Below are positions 1-8,075 of a stretch of DNA of 52,327 nt, one piece after another. Origin of the DNA: Butyrivibrio sp. (GTDB lineage Bacteria > Bacillota > Clostridia > Lachnospirales > Lachnospiraceae). A model generated the notes under the pieces. It was not told where the DNA came from and searched no databases. It saw only the letters and a program-made list of their open reading frames with translations. Within the stretch, counting starts at the first letter, position 1. Each line of letters opens with the position of its first letter. Made by a program: the position numbers and the translations under genes. Location of the stretch: contig JAFZQT010000026.1 of NCBI GenBank assembly GCA_017620235.1, positions 1-52,327 on the forward strand. The letters are read 5' to 3'.

Positions 1-2479
1 CCTTTATACAATGAATCGCAGTTTCTAACGTATCTTGATCAACTGCATAATCCATTGATAATATTTCTTTTAAATCTATACTATTATTAGATTCAACAAA
101 AGCACTTAGAACGAAAAGCGGATTAACATCTAACGTATCCTTATTGTCTTTCCAATATTCAATCAATTTATCGTATTGCTCTGTAAAAAAGAGCGCATTA
201 AAGTATGCCTCCTTATAACTTGAAACATCCAAATCATTTCTACTAAGGTGCTTTTCAAAGAGGCTACACAATTCATAATATCTATTTTCGCTTGAAAGAA
301 TTGAAAAAAGCCCTACTGCCGCTAGTTCATCGCTTTCAATTCCCAGTTTGTAATAAAACTCTGCTGTACGATTCTTATTTTTCTGGAAAGTATACAATCT
401 ATTAGCAATGCCAATATTGTCCGATGAAGAAAAATCTATTCTCTGTCGAACACTCTCTTGAATCAACTTTATTTCATCTGATGTATATCCCGCATCAAGA
501 AGAAACTCAGCATTTATTGCTAACGAACGAACCTTCGGAACGTTTCCTTCAATTAATGCCAGCTCCAATTCATTAAAAGCACCATATTCAACTCGCAGCG
601 AAACAAGATCTGCAAGTTCATTCTGTTCGTGTTCTATCGCTATATCTTGAAGGAAAGCAAGCATTTCCTTATCAAGGCCTAAAGATAACCAGTTATCTTT
701 AGTAAGATCCCAGAACTCACCTTTTTTGTTTATTTGAAGCAGTGCCTTTAGATATATTATTTGTTCAGATTCAAGTTTGTTGCTTATATACTCCGTATAG
801 TTATAAAGTTCATATATTAGTTCAGCATTTCCTTCATTCCAAAGAAGCTCAAAAAGCTGTTTTCCAACCATTGCAGCGTTTTTCAAAAATTCTGAACCGG
901 CTATAGATACTGCTACGCCATTACGATTCCCTTCAAATGCAATCAGTCTCTCAAAAGCACCCTTATTACCGTACTTAATTGTATCTACATCAAACTTTTT
1001 GATATTATCTAACTCTTCCGGAGAGTATCCCATGGATATAATTATTCCATCATTTCCTCTTAAGACATCAAATAGTTGATAGTTTTCTTGAATAATCGCG
1101 CTCTCCAATTCATTAGGCGCCGAATATTCACAGGTTTTCTTACATTGATGCACTAAGTGCTCAATTTTCTCGTTGTTTTCCGATATGTTTTCTGCAATGC
1201 TTATATATTTTATTGCAAGTTCTCTATCCAACCATAATGTAGTAAACTCTGGAAGATATTTCTTTAGATAAGTACTATTGGGATCTTTTTTTATGCATTC
1301 ACCAACTAGGCTTACAATATGCGCATCATTCTTAGCGTAAGGCATAAAGAGATCCAGTAGTGCAAAAAATGATTCATACCTTTCAGCTTTAATATATTGT
1401 GTTAAAAGTTGCATAAAAGAAATCTTATCTGGAAGGTTCAAAAGATTTCTAATTTCTTTAACCCCAACCTTGGGATCTGTCGCATCCAATCCCGGTAAAT
1501 TAGAAAAATCATAGTCACGATGTTTCTCATAGAAGCTCAATGAAAGCAGGATATCCCCATACTCAGCCTCATTTCCAGTTTCATCAATAATTTTTCTCGC
1601 ATCATCAAATAGGCCCATGTTTACACAGGCTTTGACAATGCCATAGCAAAGAGTCTGATTATGAAGAATCAATTCTCTATATTCTTCATATACCTTTCTA
1701 ATTTCATCATTTCTATCATAAGATAATATTTCTATAAGCGAATTTACCGCTTTACTCCTGAGTTTTATAGGTGTCCGATCCGCATGTAGAAATTCACTAA
1801 ATAGTTTATATGCCAGATTCCCTCTATTACGTTCCAAAGACAATAATCGTCTTGCCTGATTGTATCTCCTATTCGTATCATCATCATTCCATGGAAGTGG
1901 GACATTAATAGATCTTGCCATTCTGGCAGACTCTTCCTCGGTATACCCTTCCGCTACAAGTTTTTCAGGATTCGACAAATAATCATCAACTAATTCCTTG
2001 TTTGCATCTAAAACTGCAGCCTCAAATCCACTCAGATCATGCTCTGTAGTTTTTAAGTATGAAGATTCCTCTTTATCCTCACTATCTACTTTCTCAATTC
2101 GTACAATCTCTTCCGCAGGCAAAACAACTTTATTTGTGTCGGAGATCAGAACAAGCTTACCATCTCTATAATCAAATACAATTCCTTCAAGTGTTCCTTT
2201 TTTGTTACTTTCAACCATGACGTAGGATAATTTGAAAGAACTATAATCTGCTTCGATAAAGCTATCTTCCTCAGGATCAGAATTATTATCACTGTCAGAA
2301 ATATGCTCTATCCCAATTATTTCAGATAAAGCTATTTCATTATCCCCCATGAAGATCTTCTCACCATCAAAAAGGCGTATTACCCCTGTTACTTTAAAAT
2401 TTCCAGCCAATATGACTGATATTTCATTTTTCGTAGAAGCAGCAACAAACAATTCTTTGATTATTTCCATTTCAGTCAT
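1..2479 (-). CDS. Very large helical-repeat protein with Sm-like N-terminus (C-terminus beyond window)
   Basis: I translated an uninterrupted frame of about 826 codons from the ATG at 2479 to the left edge, where it is still open, so the C-terminus is missing. GGAAGG lies 8 bases before the ATG. Residues ~14-56 and ~95-131 are beta-rich and have the spacing of Sm/Hfq-like folds (a GVIRLFDGEKIFM stretch and a GTLEGIVFDYRDGKLVLI stretch). The rest is almost all helical, TPR/solenoid-like. A ~40-residue module recurs at ~151-190, ~457-496 and ~637-676, with pattern (F/L)E-x-A near the start and GY(T/S)-x-(E/D)-E near the end. There is no signal peptide or membrane segment, so it is probably cytoplasmic. 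It lies 4 bases after the HTH gene and shares its promoter. I do not recognise the family. A defence or regulatory role on a mobile element is only a guess. Confidence 0.75.
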   Translation of the reverse strand, partial: MTEMEIIKELFVAASTKNEISVILAGNFKVTGVIRLFDGEKIFMGDNEIALSEIIGIEHISDSDNNSDPEEDSFIEADYSSFKLSYVMVESNKKGTLEGIVFDYRDGKLVLISDTNKVVLPAEEIVRIEKVDSEDKEESSYLKTTEHDLSGFEAAVLDANKELVDDYLSNPEKLVAEGYTEEESARMARSINVPLPWNDDDTNRRYNQARRLLSLERNRGNLAYKLFSEFLHADRTPIKLRSKAVNSLIEILSYDRNDEIRKVYEEYRELILHNQTLCYGIVKACVNMGLFDDARKIIDETGNEAEYGDILLSLSFYEKHRDYDFSNLPGLDATDPKVGVKEIRNLLNLPDKISFMQLLTQYIKAERYESFFALLDLFMPYAKNDAHIVSLVGECIKKDPNSTYLKKYLPEFTTLWLDRELAIKYISIAENISENNEKIEHLVHQCKKTCEYSAPNELESAIIQENYQLFDVLRGNDGIIISMGYSPEELDNIKKFDVDTIKYGNKGAFERLIAFEGNRNGVAVSIAGSEFLKNAAMVGKQLFELLWNEGNAELIYELYNYTEYISNKLESEQIIYLKALLQINKKGEFWDLTKDNWLSLGLDKEMLAFLQDIAIEHEQNELADLVSLRVEYGAFNELELALIEGNVPKVRSLAINAEFLLDAGYTSDEIKLIQESVRQRIDFSSSDNIGIANRLYTFQKNKNRTAEFYYKLGIESDELAAVGLFSILSSENRYYELCSLFEKHLSRNDLDVSSYKEAYFNALFFTEQYDKLIEYWKDNKDTLDVNPLFVLSAFVESNNSIDLKEILSMDYAVDQDTLETAIHCIK

Positions 2480-2483
2480 ATTA

Positions 2484-2690
2484 TCAGCCTTCCTTTTTTC
2501 TCCAATTTCTATATTCACCGGTAGTCACACGCCCATCTGTCGGTTTCTCAGCGTCAACAGGAATAGCCCAAACATCACCAAACTTAGTAGCGCCTTCTAT
2601 CTTACCCTTTGCGCATAGAATCTGGACAGTTCTTGGTTTGACGCCCCATTTTTCTGCAATATCTCTTACGGTTACATATCCTTCTATCAT
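2484..2690 (-). CDS. Small excisionase/MerR-like helix-turn-helix protein
   Basis: 68 residues from the second in-frame ATG (2690), which has AGGGG 6 bases upstream; the first ATG (2696) directly abuts that site and is too close. The sequence YVTVRDIAEKWGVKPRTVQ is a winged helix-turn-helix of the excisionase/MerR type, followed by GKIEGATKFGDVWAIP, the usual wing of this widespread Firmicutes family. Such proteins often accompany accessory genes on integrative elements. It is the first gene of a two-gene operon with the giant protein and may control it or act in excision; which one cannot be told from sequence. Confidence 0.8.
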   Translation of the reverse strand: MIEGYVTVRDIAEKWGVKPRTVQILCAKGKIEGATKFGDVWAIPVDAEKPTDGRVTTGEYRNWRKKEG

Positions 2691-2732
2691 CAGCATCCCC
2701 TATAGCAAAATATGTATAGTTATCCATATTCA

Positions 2733-2761
2733 AATATACTCGTTTCTGCGAAATTTGTCAA
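2733..2761 (-). promoter_or_regulatory. Sigma-A promoter of the HTH/giant-protein operon
   Basis: Read on the minus strand: -35 TTGACA (2761-2756), a 17-bp spacer, -10 TATATT (2738-2733). It lies about 45 bases upstream of the HTH start codon and just after a terminator hairpin, so the two-gene unit at the left edge appears insulated and transcribed on its own. Confidence 0.75.
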
Positions 2762-2771
2762 TTTCAACGTA

Positions 2772-2805
2772 CAAAAAAGCATCGGATATTTTACTATCCG
2801 ATGCT
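2772..2805 (-). terminator. Intrinsic terminator hairpin
   Basis: A perfect 11-bp inverted repeat (AGCATCGGATA / TATCCGATGCT, loop of 6) is followed on the minus strand by six T. It would stop minus-strand transcripts coming from the DUF5680 side just before the promoter at 2733-2761. Confidence 0.75.
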
Positions 2806-2809
2806 ATGT

Positions 2810-3150
2810 AATCTAATTGCTAACCTGGGTCTCAATATAGCTTGTTACAAATGAAATAATGTTGATATTTTTTCTTGGTCTCCCGAATATCGAGTACCAT
2901 ACCGAGTACCACGGGAGTACCATTTTTCTATAAATTATAATAATTTATAACAAGTTACATACGAGAACAAATTACCACGAACCCAGTATTTATGCGGTTT
3001 CATAGAGTTTTATGACTCTTTATGGAGATTCATGAAACAGGAGTTCATATAACCTCCCCTAGGTTTACATTTACCAAACTTTTCTGGCATAAGAACACTT
3101 CTTTGTACCATTTTTGTTCCATCTCTGTACCAGCATTATCCATTTCACGT
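2810..3150. repeat. Gene-free stretch with GAGTACCA repeats, possible attachment-site remnant
   Basis: No convincing gene lies between the HTH promoter and 3155. GAGTACCA occurs three times at 2892, 2904 and 2915 (spacing 12 and 11), and GTACCATTTTT occurs at 2917 and again at 3105. Closely spaced short direct repeats of this kind resemble tyrosine-integrase arm or core sites. A palindrome TTCACGTGAA is at about 3147. I infer the boundary of an integrated element, but no integrase is visible in the window. Confidence 0.35.
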
Positions 3151-3154
3151 GAAT

Positions 3155-3595
3155 TTATTCTACGAATCCTCCATGGAATACGCATTCATAGATTTCATTG
3201 CCCTTATATGATATTGTTTCTCGTCCATGGAACCATTCAAAATCGCCGCTGACATCACATAGATAAACATACTCACCCGCTTTGTATTCTTCTGGTCCAC
3301 GAAATGGTTTATTCTCAGGAACACGAAGTAATGCTTCCTTCAAAAAATCTCCGCTAAAACAATCACCAGTAACTCTGCCAATGTAATTCATACTCCAAAA
3401 TGGAGCATCTTTAACCCATAATGCTTCTTCACCAGCAAACTTGCCAGTTCCTAAATATGTATCGTAATACATATAATCACCATCTTTATATATCAAATCA
3501 TGTGATTTTACTCTGGATGAAGTTGTCTCAGCTCCCTTACCAGCATATGTAGCCTGTTTTGCCTTTATTAAAAATTCAACTAATTTCTTGTCCAT
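3155..3595 (-). CDS. DUF5680 domain protein
   Basis: 146 residues from the ATG at 3595, chosen because a GGGGG ribosome site lies 6 bases upstream (the frame is open further upstream without a good site). The body has the pattern of the DUF5680 family: an N-terminal helix (LVEFLIKAKQATYAGKG), then a beta-rich part with YKDGDYMYYDTYLG, GEEALWVKDAPFWSMNY and a C-terminal YKGNEIYECVFHGG. The family often stands alone or is fused behind an XRE-type HTH, which is absent here. Function is unknown. No signal peptide is seen. Confidence 0.8.
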   Translation of the reverse strand: MDKKLVEFLIKAKQATYAGKGAETTSSRVKSHDLIYKDGDYMYYDTYLGTGKFAGEEALWVKDAPFWSMNYIGRVTGDCFSGDFLKEALLRVPENKPFRGPEEYKAGEYVYLCDVSGDFEWFHGRETISYKGNEIYECVFHGGFVE

Positions 3596-3699
3596 GATTC
3601 CCCCCATTAACTCCGATTTATATATTTTCCTGAACGTTATCAATAACTCTTATAATTGGCAAACTCAACTACTATATAAGTCTTTCCGCATTGTCTAAC

Positions 3700-3730
3700 C
3701 CCTGTGAGAATAAGGGGCTTTCTTTTCTCA
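3700..3730. other. Short GC hairpin between genes
   Basis: CCCCT (3700-3704) and AGGGG (3714-3718) form a 5-bp stem followed on the plus strand by a T-rich run (TTTCTTTTCT). It lies past the stop of the ATPase gene on the other strand. It may be a weak terminator or a relic of a former insertion; evidence is thin. Confidence 0.3.
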
Positions 3731-3801
3731 TTCGAGCATCCGGACTCAGATTTTGATATAACATCTAGTTACACTTCTTCATACCATTTACGTACCACTC
3801 A

Positions 3802-4626
3802 TTACTCAAAAACATTCTGTCTTTCCTTAAAGAAGTCATAGAAGTACCTGACGTTCTCGAGGTCATACCACTTGCTGACTCTGTAATCACAGGTATCAAG
3901 ATTGTATATTTTAGCATTGAGTGTGCCCAAAAGAAACGGCGAATGCGTAGCAATGATGAACTGGCATCCAAGGAATCTTGCCATCTTGTTAATTTCTTCT
4001 GCCATCGCAACCTGATTTGCCGGAGAAAGAGAAACTTCCGGCTCATCAAGAAGAAACAGCGCATCAGGAGTTATCAACTCTTTTAATATCTGCAACGCTG
4101 TTTCACCGTTTGAATACTTTTCTTGCGCAAATACTCTGGCATCCATCTCCTTTTTTCCCGCATATGAAGAAAGATACTTCTCTGCCTCCGCACGATTTTT
4201 CCCCTGCTTCATACGATCATAGAGCATATCGCCCGACAGTACGTCACGCTGCTGAATCTTCTTAATCTCATAGAGGATATCTTCACTCTTTATGTACATG
4301 CTATTCTTCGGAACCTCGCGAAACACCCTGCCTGTATTCTCATCTTCGCCTAGATCGTATGTGCACTCATTGTTGTATTTATAAGTGTAATCAATACGCC
4401 CAAGACCATTGGCAGTTACATGCTCGCTGCCTTTCAGCTCAAGCTTGTTTGCAATGATATTGAGAATCGTAGACTTTCCCGAACCATTATTTCCATACAT
4501 CACCGTAATATCAGAGAAAACAAAAGGTTCCGGATCCTTGCCCCTAAACACACTGTACGGATATATATGCGGGCAGCTCTCTTCAAGCCGCTCACTGCTT
4601 AATTTAAAGCTCAAAAGATATTTCAT
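3802..4626 (-). CDS. Stand-alone ABC-type ATPase (AAA family, COG3910-like)
   Basis: 274 residues from the ATG at 4626 (GAGG just upstream; the frame extends upstream without a ribosome site). Walker A is GNNGSGKST near residue 46, the signature region SNGETALQIL is near 172, Walker B is FLLDEPEVSL and the switch histidine sits in FIIATHSPFLL. There is no membrane segment and no partner permease, so this is a soluble SMC/ABC-type ATPase rather than a transporter. It follows the TIGR04076 gene by 7 bases and is the last gene of an HD/TIGR04076/ATPase operon. The cellular role is unknown; related ATPases occur in both housekeeping and defence settings. Confidence 0.8.
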   Translation of the reverse strand: MKYLLSFKLSSERLEESCPHIYPYSVFRGKDPEPFVFSDITVMYGNNGSGKSTILNIIANKLELKGSEHVTANGLGRIDYTYKYNNECTYDLGEDENTGRVFREVPKNSMYIKSEDILYEIKKIQQRDVLSGDMLYDRMKQGKNRAEAEKYLSSYAGKKEMDARVFAQEKYSNGETALQILKELITPDALFLLDEPEVSLSPANQVAMAEEINKMARFLGCQFIIATHSPFLLGTLNAKIYNLDTCDYRVSKWYDLENVRYFYDFFKERQNVFE

Positions 4627-4633
4627 GATATCC

Positions 4634-4942
4634 TCAATCCTCTTCCATAGTTTCAAGCAAAAAACTGACCGGTCTGAAACCATCATTGCATGATATCATT
4701 GCCGACTTAGGATTTTTCATCCATCCGTCATAGAAATTCTCTCCGCCATGAGCAAGTGTCATAACAAAAGGAGAAACTGTATCCCATGCACTATCGCAGA
4801 ATCCTTCAGGTTTAGTCCATCCATTGGCAATAAATGTCTGACCAACCTTCATATGGCAAGCATGTTCTATCGGATTCTCATATTTTTCCATGAGATCTTC
4901 ATAGGTCGTTATCCTCATCACCGTTATTTTTACTTTTTTCAT
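4634..4942 (-). CDS. TIGR04076 family protein
   Basis: 102 residues. The arrangement KVKITVMR...GQTFIANGWTKPEGFCDSAWDTVSPFVMTLAHGG, then WMKNPKSAMISCNDGFRPV matches the TIGR04076 family of about 90-110 residues, which has conserved Cys and Trp positions and no known activity. The first ATG (4942) gives the family-typical N-terminus and overlaps the end of the HD gene by 44 bases, which implies translational coupling. It may bind a metal or cofactor, but that is a guess from the conserved Cys residues. Confidence 0.8.
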   Translation of the reverse strand: MKKVKITVMRITTYEDLMEKYENPIEHACHMKVGQTFIANGWTKPEGFCDSAWDTVSPFVMTLAHGGENFYDGWMKNPKSAMISCNDGFRPVSFLLETMEED

Positions 4943-5543
4943 ACGAATGCTCTCTTAAATTCATTTCTTCATTTATCAGATCTTCATTTGCAGCCATAGC
5001 TTGAAGGGTCATCGTAAGTAGCTTATCAAGATCCCATCCCAGCTGCTGTGCTCCTCTTTCAATTACTTCTCTTGAACAGCCTGCAGCAAAACCTTTGCTC
5101 TTATATTTCTTCTTAAGAGACTTAAGCTCCATGTCCTTGGTGCTCTTGGACGGTCGCATAAGAGCAGCTGCCCATATAAGGCCGGTAAGCTCATCAGCAG
5201 CAAAAAGAACTTTCTCCATCTCATGAACAGGCTCAACATCTATCGTTACGCCGCAGGGAACTGTAATCCCATATCCATGCGAGCAAACAGCGTGGATGAT
5301 ATCATCACTAACACCACCTTCTTTTAAGAGCTCAGGAGCCTTCAGGCAGTGCTCTTCCGGATAAAGTTCAAAGTCTATATCATGCAAAAGACCTGCTATT
5401 CCCCAATACTCAGCTTCATCGGAATACCCCAGTTCATTTGCATACCACTTCATAACAGCTTCAACTGTCAAAGAATGCTGGATATGAAACGGATCCTTGT
5501 TATATTTCTTTAAAAGTTCAAACGCCTCATCTCTTGTTATCAC
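4899..5543 (-). CDS. HD (HDIG-type) domain hydrolase
   Basis: 214 residues. Metal ligands typical of the HD superfamily are visible: HSL at ~23, HDID at ~54-57, then HAVCSHGYG around ~84-90. The domain covers most of the chain. Proteins of this kind hydrolyse phosphate esters of nucleotides or small phosphorylated compounds; the substrate is unknown. It is the first gene of the operon with the TIGR04076 protein and the ATPase, with overlapping or near-touching genes. No membrane segment. Confidence 0.8.
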   Translation of the reverse strand: MITRDEAFELLKKYNKDPFHIQHSLTVEAVMKWYANELGYSDEAEYWGIAGLLHDIDFELYPEEHCLKAPELLKEGGVSDDIIHAVCSHGYGITVPCGVTIDVEPVHEMEKVLFAADELTGLIWAAALMRPSKSTKDMELKSLKKKYKSKGFAAGCSREVIERGAQQLGWDLDKLLTMTLQAMAANEDLINEEMNLREHSYEKSKNNGDEDNDL

Positions 5544-5715
5544 AATGCTCCCCCTTGTTTATCTCAGACTACATTATCAGTAAATTATATCGCGAAATCA
5601 CAATCGCATGATATAAAAATATCTTATTGTAACTGATAACTTTAATGAAATGGGCAGCTCTGATTTTATGTGATAACATTTGAGCAATCTATATCAATAA
5701 TTTCAAGGAATTGTC

Positions 5716-6207
5716 ATGGAAAAATACAGTATCAGAAAAGCAACTATAAACGACTTGGACATTATATCCGAACTTGAAGCGACCTGTTTTCCTGCTGCCG
5801 AAGCAGCAACAAAAGAATCCTTCAGAGCTCGTCTTACCAAATATCCCGATTACTTTTTTCTCTTATTTATTTCTGAAAAACTTGTCAGTATGGTAAACGG
5901 GCTTGTGACCGATATCCCCGATCTACAAGATGAAATGTATGATGACGCCGACATTCACGATTCAAACGGCGACTGGCAGATGATATTCGGAGTGGACACT
6001 CATCCCGCTTTTCAAAGAAACGGTTATGCAGAAGTCACTCTCAAGGCATTCATAGAAAATGCCCGCAAAGAAAACCGCAAAGGCGTAGTTCTTACCTGCA
6101 AAGACAAACTCCTTCACTACTATGAAAAATTCGGCTTCGAAAGCGAAGGCATCTCATCCTCCACCCACGGTGACGTAACCTGGTACCAGATGAGATTGAC
6201 ATTCTGA
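5716..6207 (+). CDS. GNAT acetyltransferase (arylalkylamine-NAT-like)
   Basis: 163 residues with AAGGAA upstream of the ATG. The fold runs from IRKATINDLDIISELE through IFGVDTHPAFQRNGYAEVTL, whose RNGYA is the acetyl-CoA loop (motif A), to HYYEKFGFESEG (motif B). The acidic N-terminal third (ELEATCFPAAEAA) is like arylalkylamine N-acetyltransferase-type GNATs. The substrate is unknown. It is transcribed away from the HD operon. It is one of the few plus-strand genes in this part. Confidence 0.85.
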   Translation: MEKYSIRKATINDLDIISELEATCFPAAEAATKESFRARLTKYPDYFFLLFISEKLVSMVNGLVTDIPDLQDEMYDDADIHDSNGDWQMIFGVDTHPAFQRNGYAEVTLKAFIENARKENRKGVVLTCKDKLLHYYEKFGFESEGISSSTHGDVTWYQMRLTF

Positions 6208-6365
6208 ATAGCAGAAAAAAACAACCGATTATATGAACCGCCCAAAATGAAGATGAAAGCAGATTATCTCAACGCGTAATTGTTTTTTCTCGATTAACTG
6301 TAACCCTTTATTCACTATCCTTCGCTTCATTAGGATGTGATAAATTTGCATAATCTCAATGCTGA

Positions 6366-6848
6366 TCAATTATCAAAACCCAGCTTATAAAAGTCACCCT
6401 CTGAAGAAGATAATGAGGCCTCAAGTTTTGCTTTATCCGCGGAAACTAACTTCACCCTATTCTTGCCCTGTTCCAAATCTAAAGTCTGAGTACCTGAACA
6501 TTCTCCTTTTTCTGTAGCCTCAGCAATTACAGTTACCTGATTATCAGCATTTATGAAAACAAGCTTAGCCTTACCATTTTCCACCTTGATATCATAAGCC
6601 AACTCTGCTTTAGCTTTTGTATCGGCGTCAATCGCCCAAAGAGTATCCATTCCCTCCATACTTCCCACAGTTGCATGGAATTTTCCGTCTTCGATTTCCT
6701 GCTCATAATTTTCTAAATTATATGAGTTTCCCTCACCTGCAATGCGCTTATCATCATTATAAACATTCATTGAAAATGGAAACACGTTTCCACATGCTGT
6801 TAGTAAAATACCTGAAATAAGTACAACAAAAGCTGTTTTCTTTTTCAA
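6366..6848 (-). CDS. Small lipoprotein of unknown function
   Basis: 160 residues with a short signal peptide and lipobox (LLTACG, Cys ~19), so a membrane-anchored extracellular lipoprotein is predicted. The mature part is beta-rich and ends with a repeated-strand region resembling small Ig-like or lipocalin-like Lachnospiraceae lipoproteins (KVENGKAKLVFINADNQVTVIAEAT). No catalytic motif is seen. It is monocistronic, between the acetyltransferase and the YibE/F gene. Confidence 0.75.
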   Translation of the reverse strand: MKKKTAFVVLISGILLTACGNVFPFSMNVYNDDKRIAGEGNSYNLENYEQEIEDGKFHATVGSMEGMDTLWAIDADTKAKAELAYDIKVENGKAKLVFINADNQVTVIAEATEKGECSGTQTLDLEQGKNRVKLVSADKAKLEASLSSSEGDFYKLGFDN

Positions 6849-6932
6849 TACTTTTCTTCTCCCTTTTCTACATAATTATAGATATCTGTTATCCAAAAAA
6901 CATTATAACATTATAACATAATAAACAAACAT

Positions 6933-8069
6933 TCATTTGACCTTATCATACAAATACGCTCCAATTGCCGCGACACAGGGAACCGTACCTATAATACCCA
7001 CAGAACCCGCTATAGCTCTGATCATTTCTATAGCCACAAAGTCTGTATTAACAAGCTGGATAAAAGAAACTCCATAAGAATAAATGAGTATCATCATATT
7101 CAGCGCACCGCCGACATATGCAAGGACAAGGGTATTTGCCATTGTGCCCATAGCATCTTTTCCGATATTCATTCCGGATCTGAACAGTTCAATAAAGCCT
7201 GCTTTATTATTGGCACGATAAATCTCTTCTATAGCCGATGAAATAGTCATGGCTATATCCATAACCGCGCCCATTGCCGCGATCAGGATCCCACTTATAA
7301 AAAGCCCTGACATCTTTATCTCACTAGTTGATTTTGCAAGCAAAAGAGCTTCTGCCTCATCCATCTGAAATGTCGTAACGCCGCCAATCTTCGCCGAAAC
7401 TGATCCAAGAATGGCTGCTATGACAACGCCTGCCAATGAACCTGCGGCCGCAGAGACAGTCTTTTTACATATGCCTCCTATGAGAAGGAAACATACCGCC
7501 GATGTAACGAATATTATGGCTACTGTTGTGGGAATCGCAGGAAAACCTTTGTATATTAGCGGAAGCAGTACAAAAAATATTACAACCACTGTATATACAA
7601 GTCCTATAAATGCCTTTATTCCCTGCTTGCCTCCCATAAGCACAAGCACGGCAAAAAACAGCACGACCAAACCTATAACAAGCGGAACTCGATTGTAGTT
7701 GTAAATGCTTACGGAATATGTATGCTCTGCAGTCGTATCTATCCTTACGCTGACAGTATCTCCCTCTTTTACATCCACGTTGTAGAGCGCACTGTAAAAG
7801 TTGGTAACTTCGCAGACGTCGCCTTTATAGCGCCCCGTAAGTATCTCCAGCTTAAGTTTTGTACTACCCTTCTTTTGATTCTCTGTACTTTCATCAACAA
7901 CAGTATTGTCCTCTATAACAGAAAGAACTTCGGCATTTTCATATTCAACGCCGGAGTTCTCTGTAATAGTGTATTTTGGCCTGTCCGCATTGGCGTAAAT
8001 GATAACGCCAATGCTTAAGGCTATAAATACAAGGACTGATACTATTTTTATTATCAGTTCTTTTTTCAT
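6933..8069 (-). CDS. YibE/F-like integral membrane protein
   Basis: 378 residues: one N-terminal membrane helix (IVSVLVFIALSIGVIIY), an extracellular beta domain (~35-125) with the YibE/F-typical GRYKGDVCEVTNFYSALYNVDVKEGD segment, then about seven further membrane helices with small-residue-rich stretches (ILIAAMGAVMDIAMTISSAI and GMNIGKDAMGTMANTLVLAY). This is the PF07907 layout. The biochemical role of the family is not established. It starts 6 bases after the giant surface protein gene and is probably in the same transcript. Confidence 0.85.
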   Translation of the reverse strand: MKKELIIKIVSVLVFIALSIGVIIYANADRPKYTITENSGVEYENAEVLSVIEDNTVVDESTENQKKGSTKLKLEILTGRYKGDVCEVTNFYSALYNVDVKEGDTVSVRIDTTAEHTYSVSIYNYNRVPLVIGLVVLFFAVLVLMGGKQGIKAFIGLVYTVVVIFFVLLPLIYKGFPAIPTTVAIIFVTSAVCFLLIGGICKKTVSAAAGSLAGVVIAAILGSVSAKIGGVTTFQMDEAEALLLAKSTSEIKMSGLFISGILIAAMGAVMDIAMTISSAIEEIYRANNKAGFIELFRSGMNIGKDAMGTMANTLVLAYVGGALNMMILIYSYGVSFIQLVNTDFVAIEMIRAIAGSVGIIGTVPCVAAIGAYLYDKVK

Positions 8070-8075
8070 AATTCT

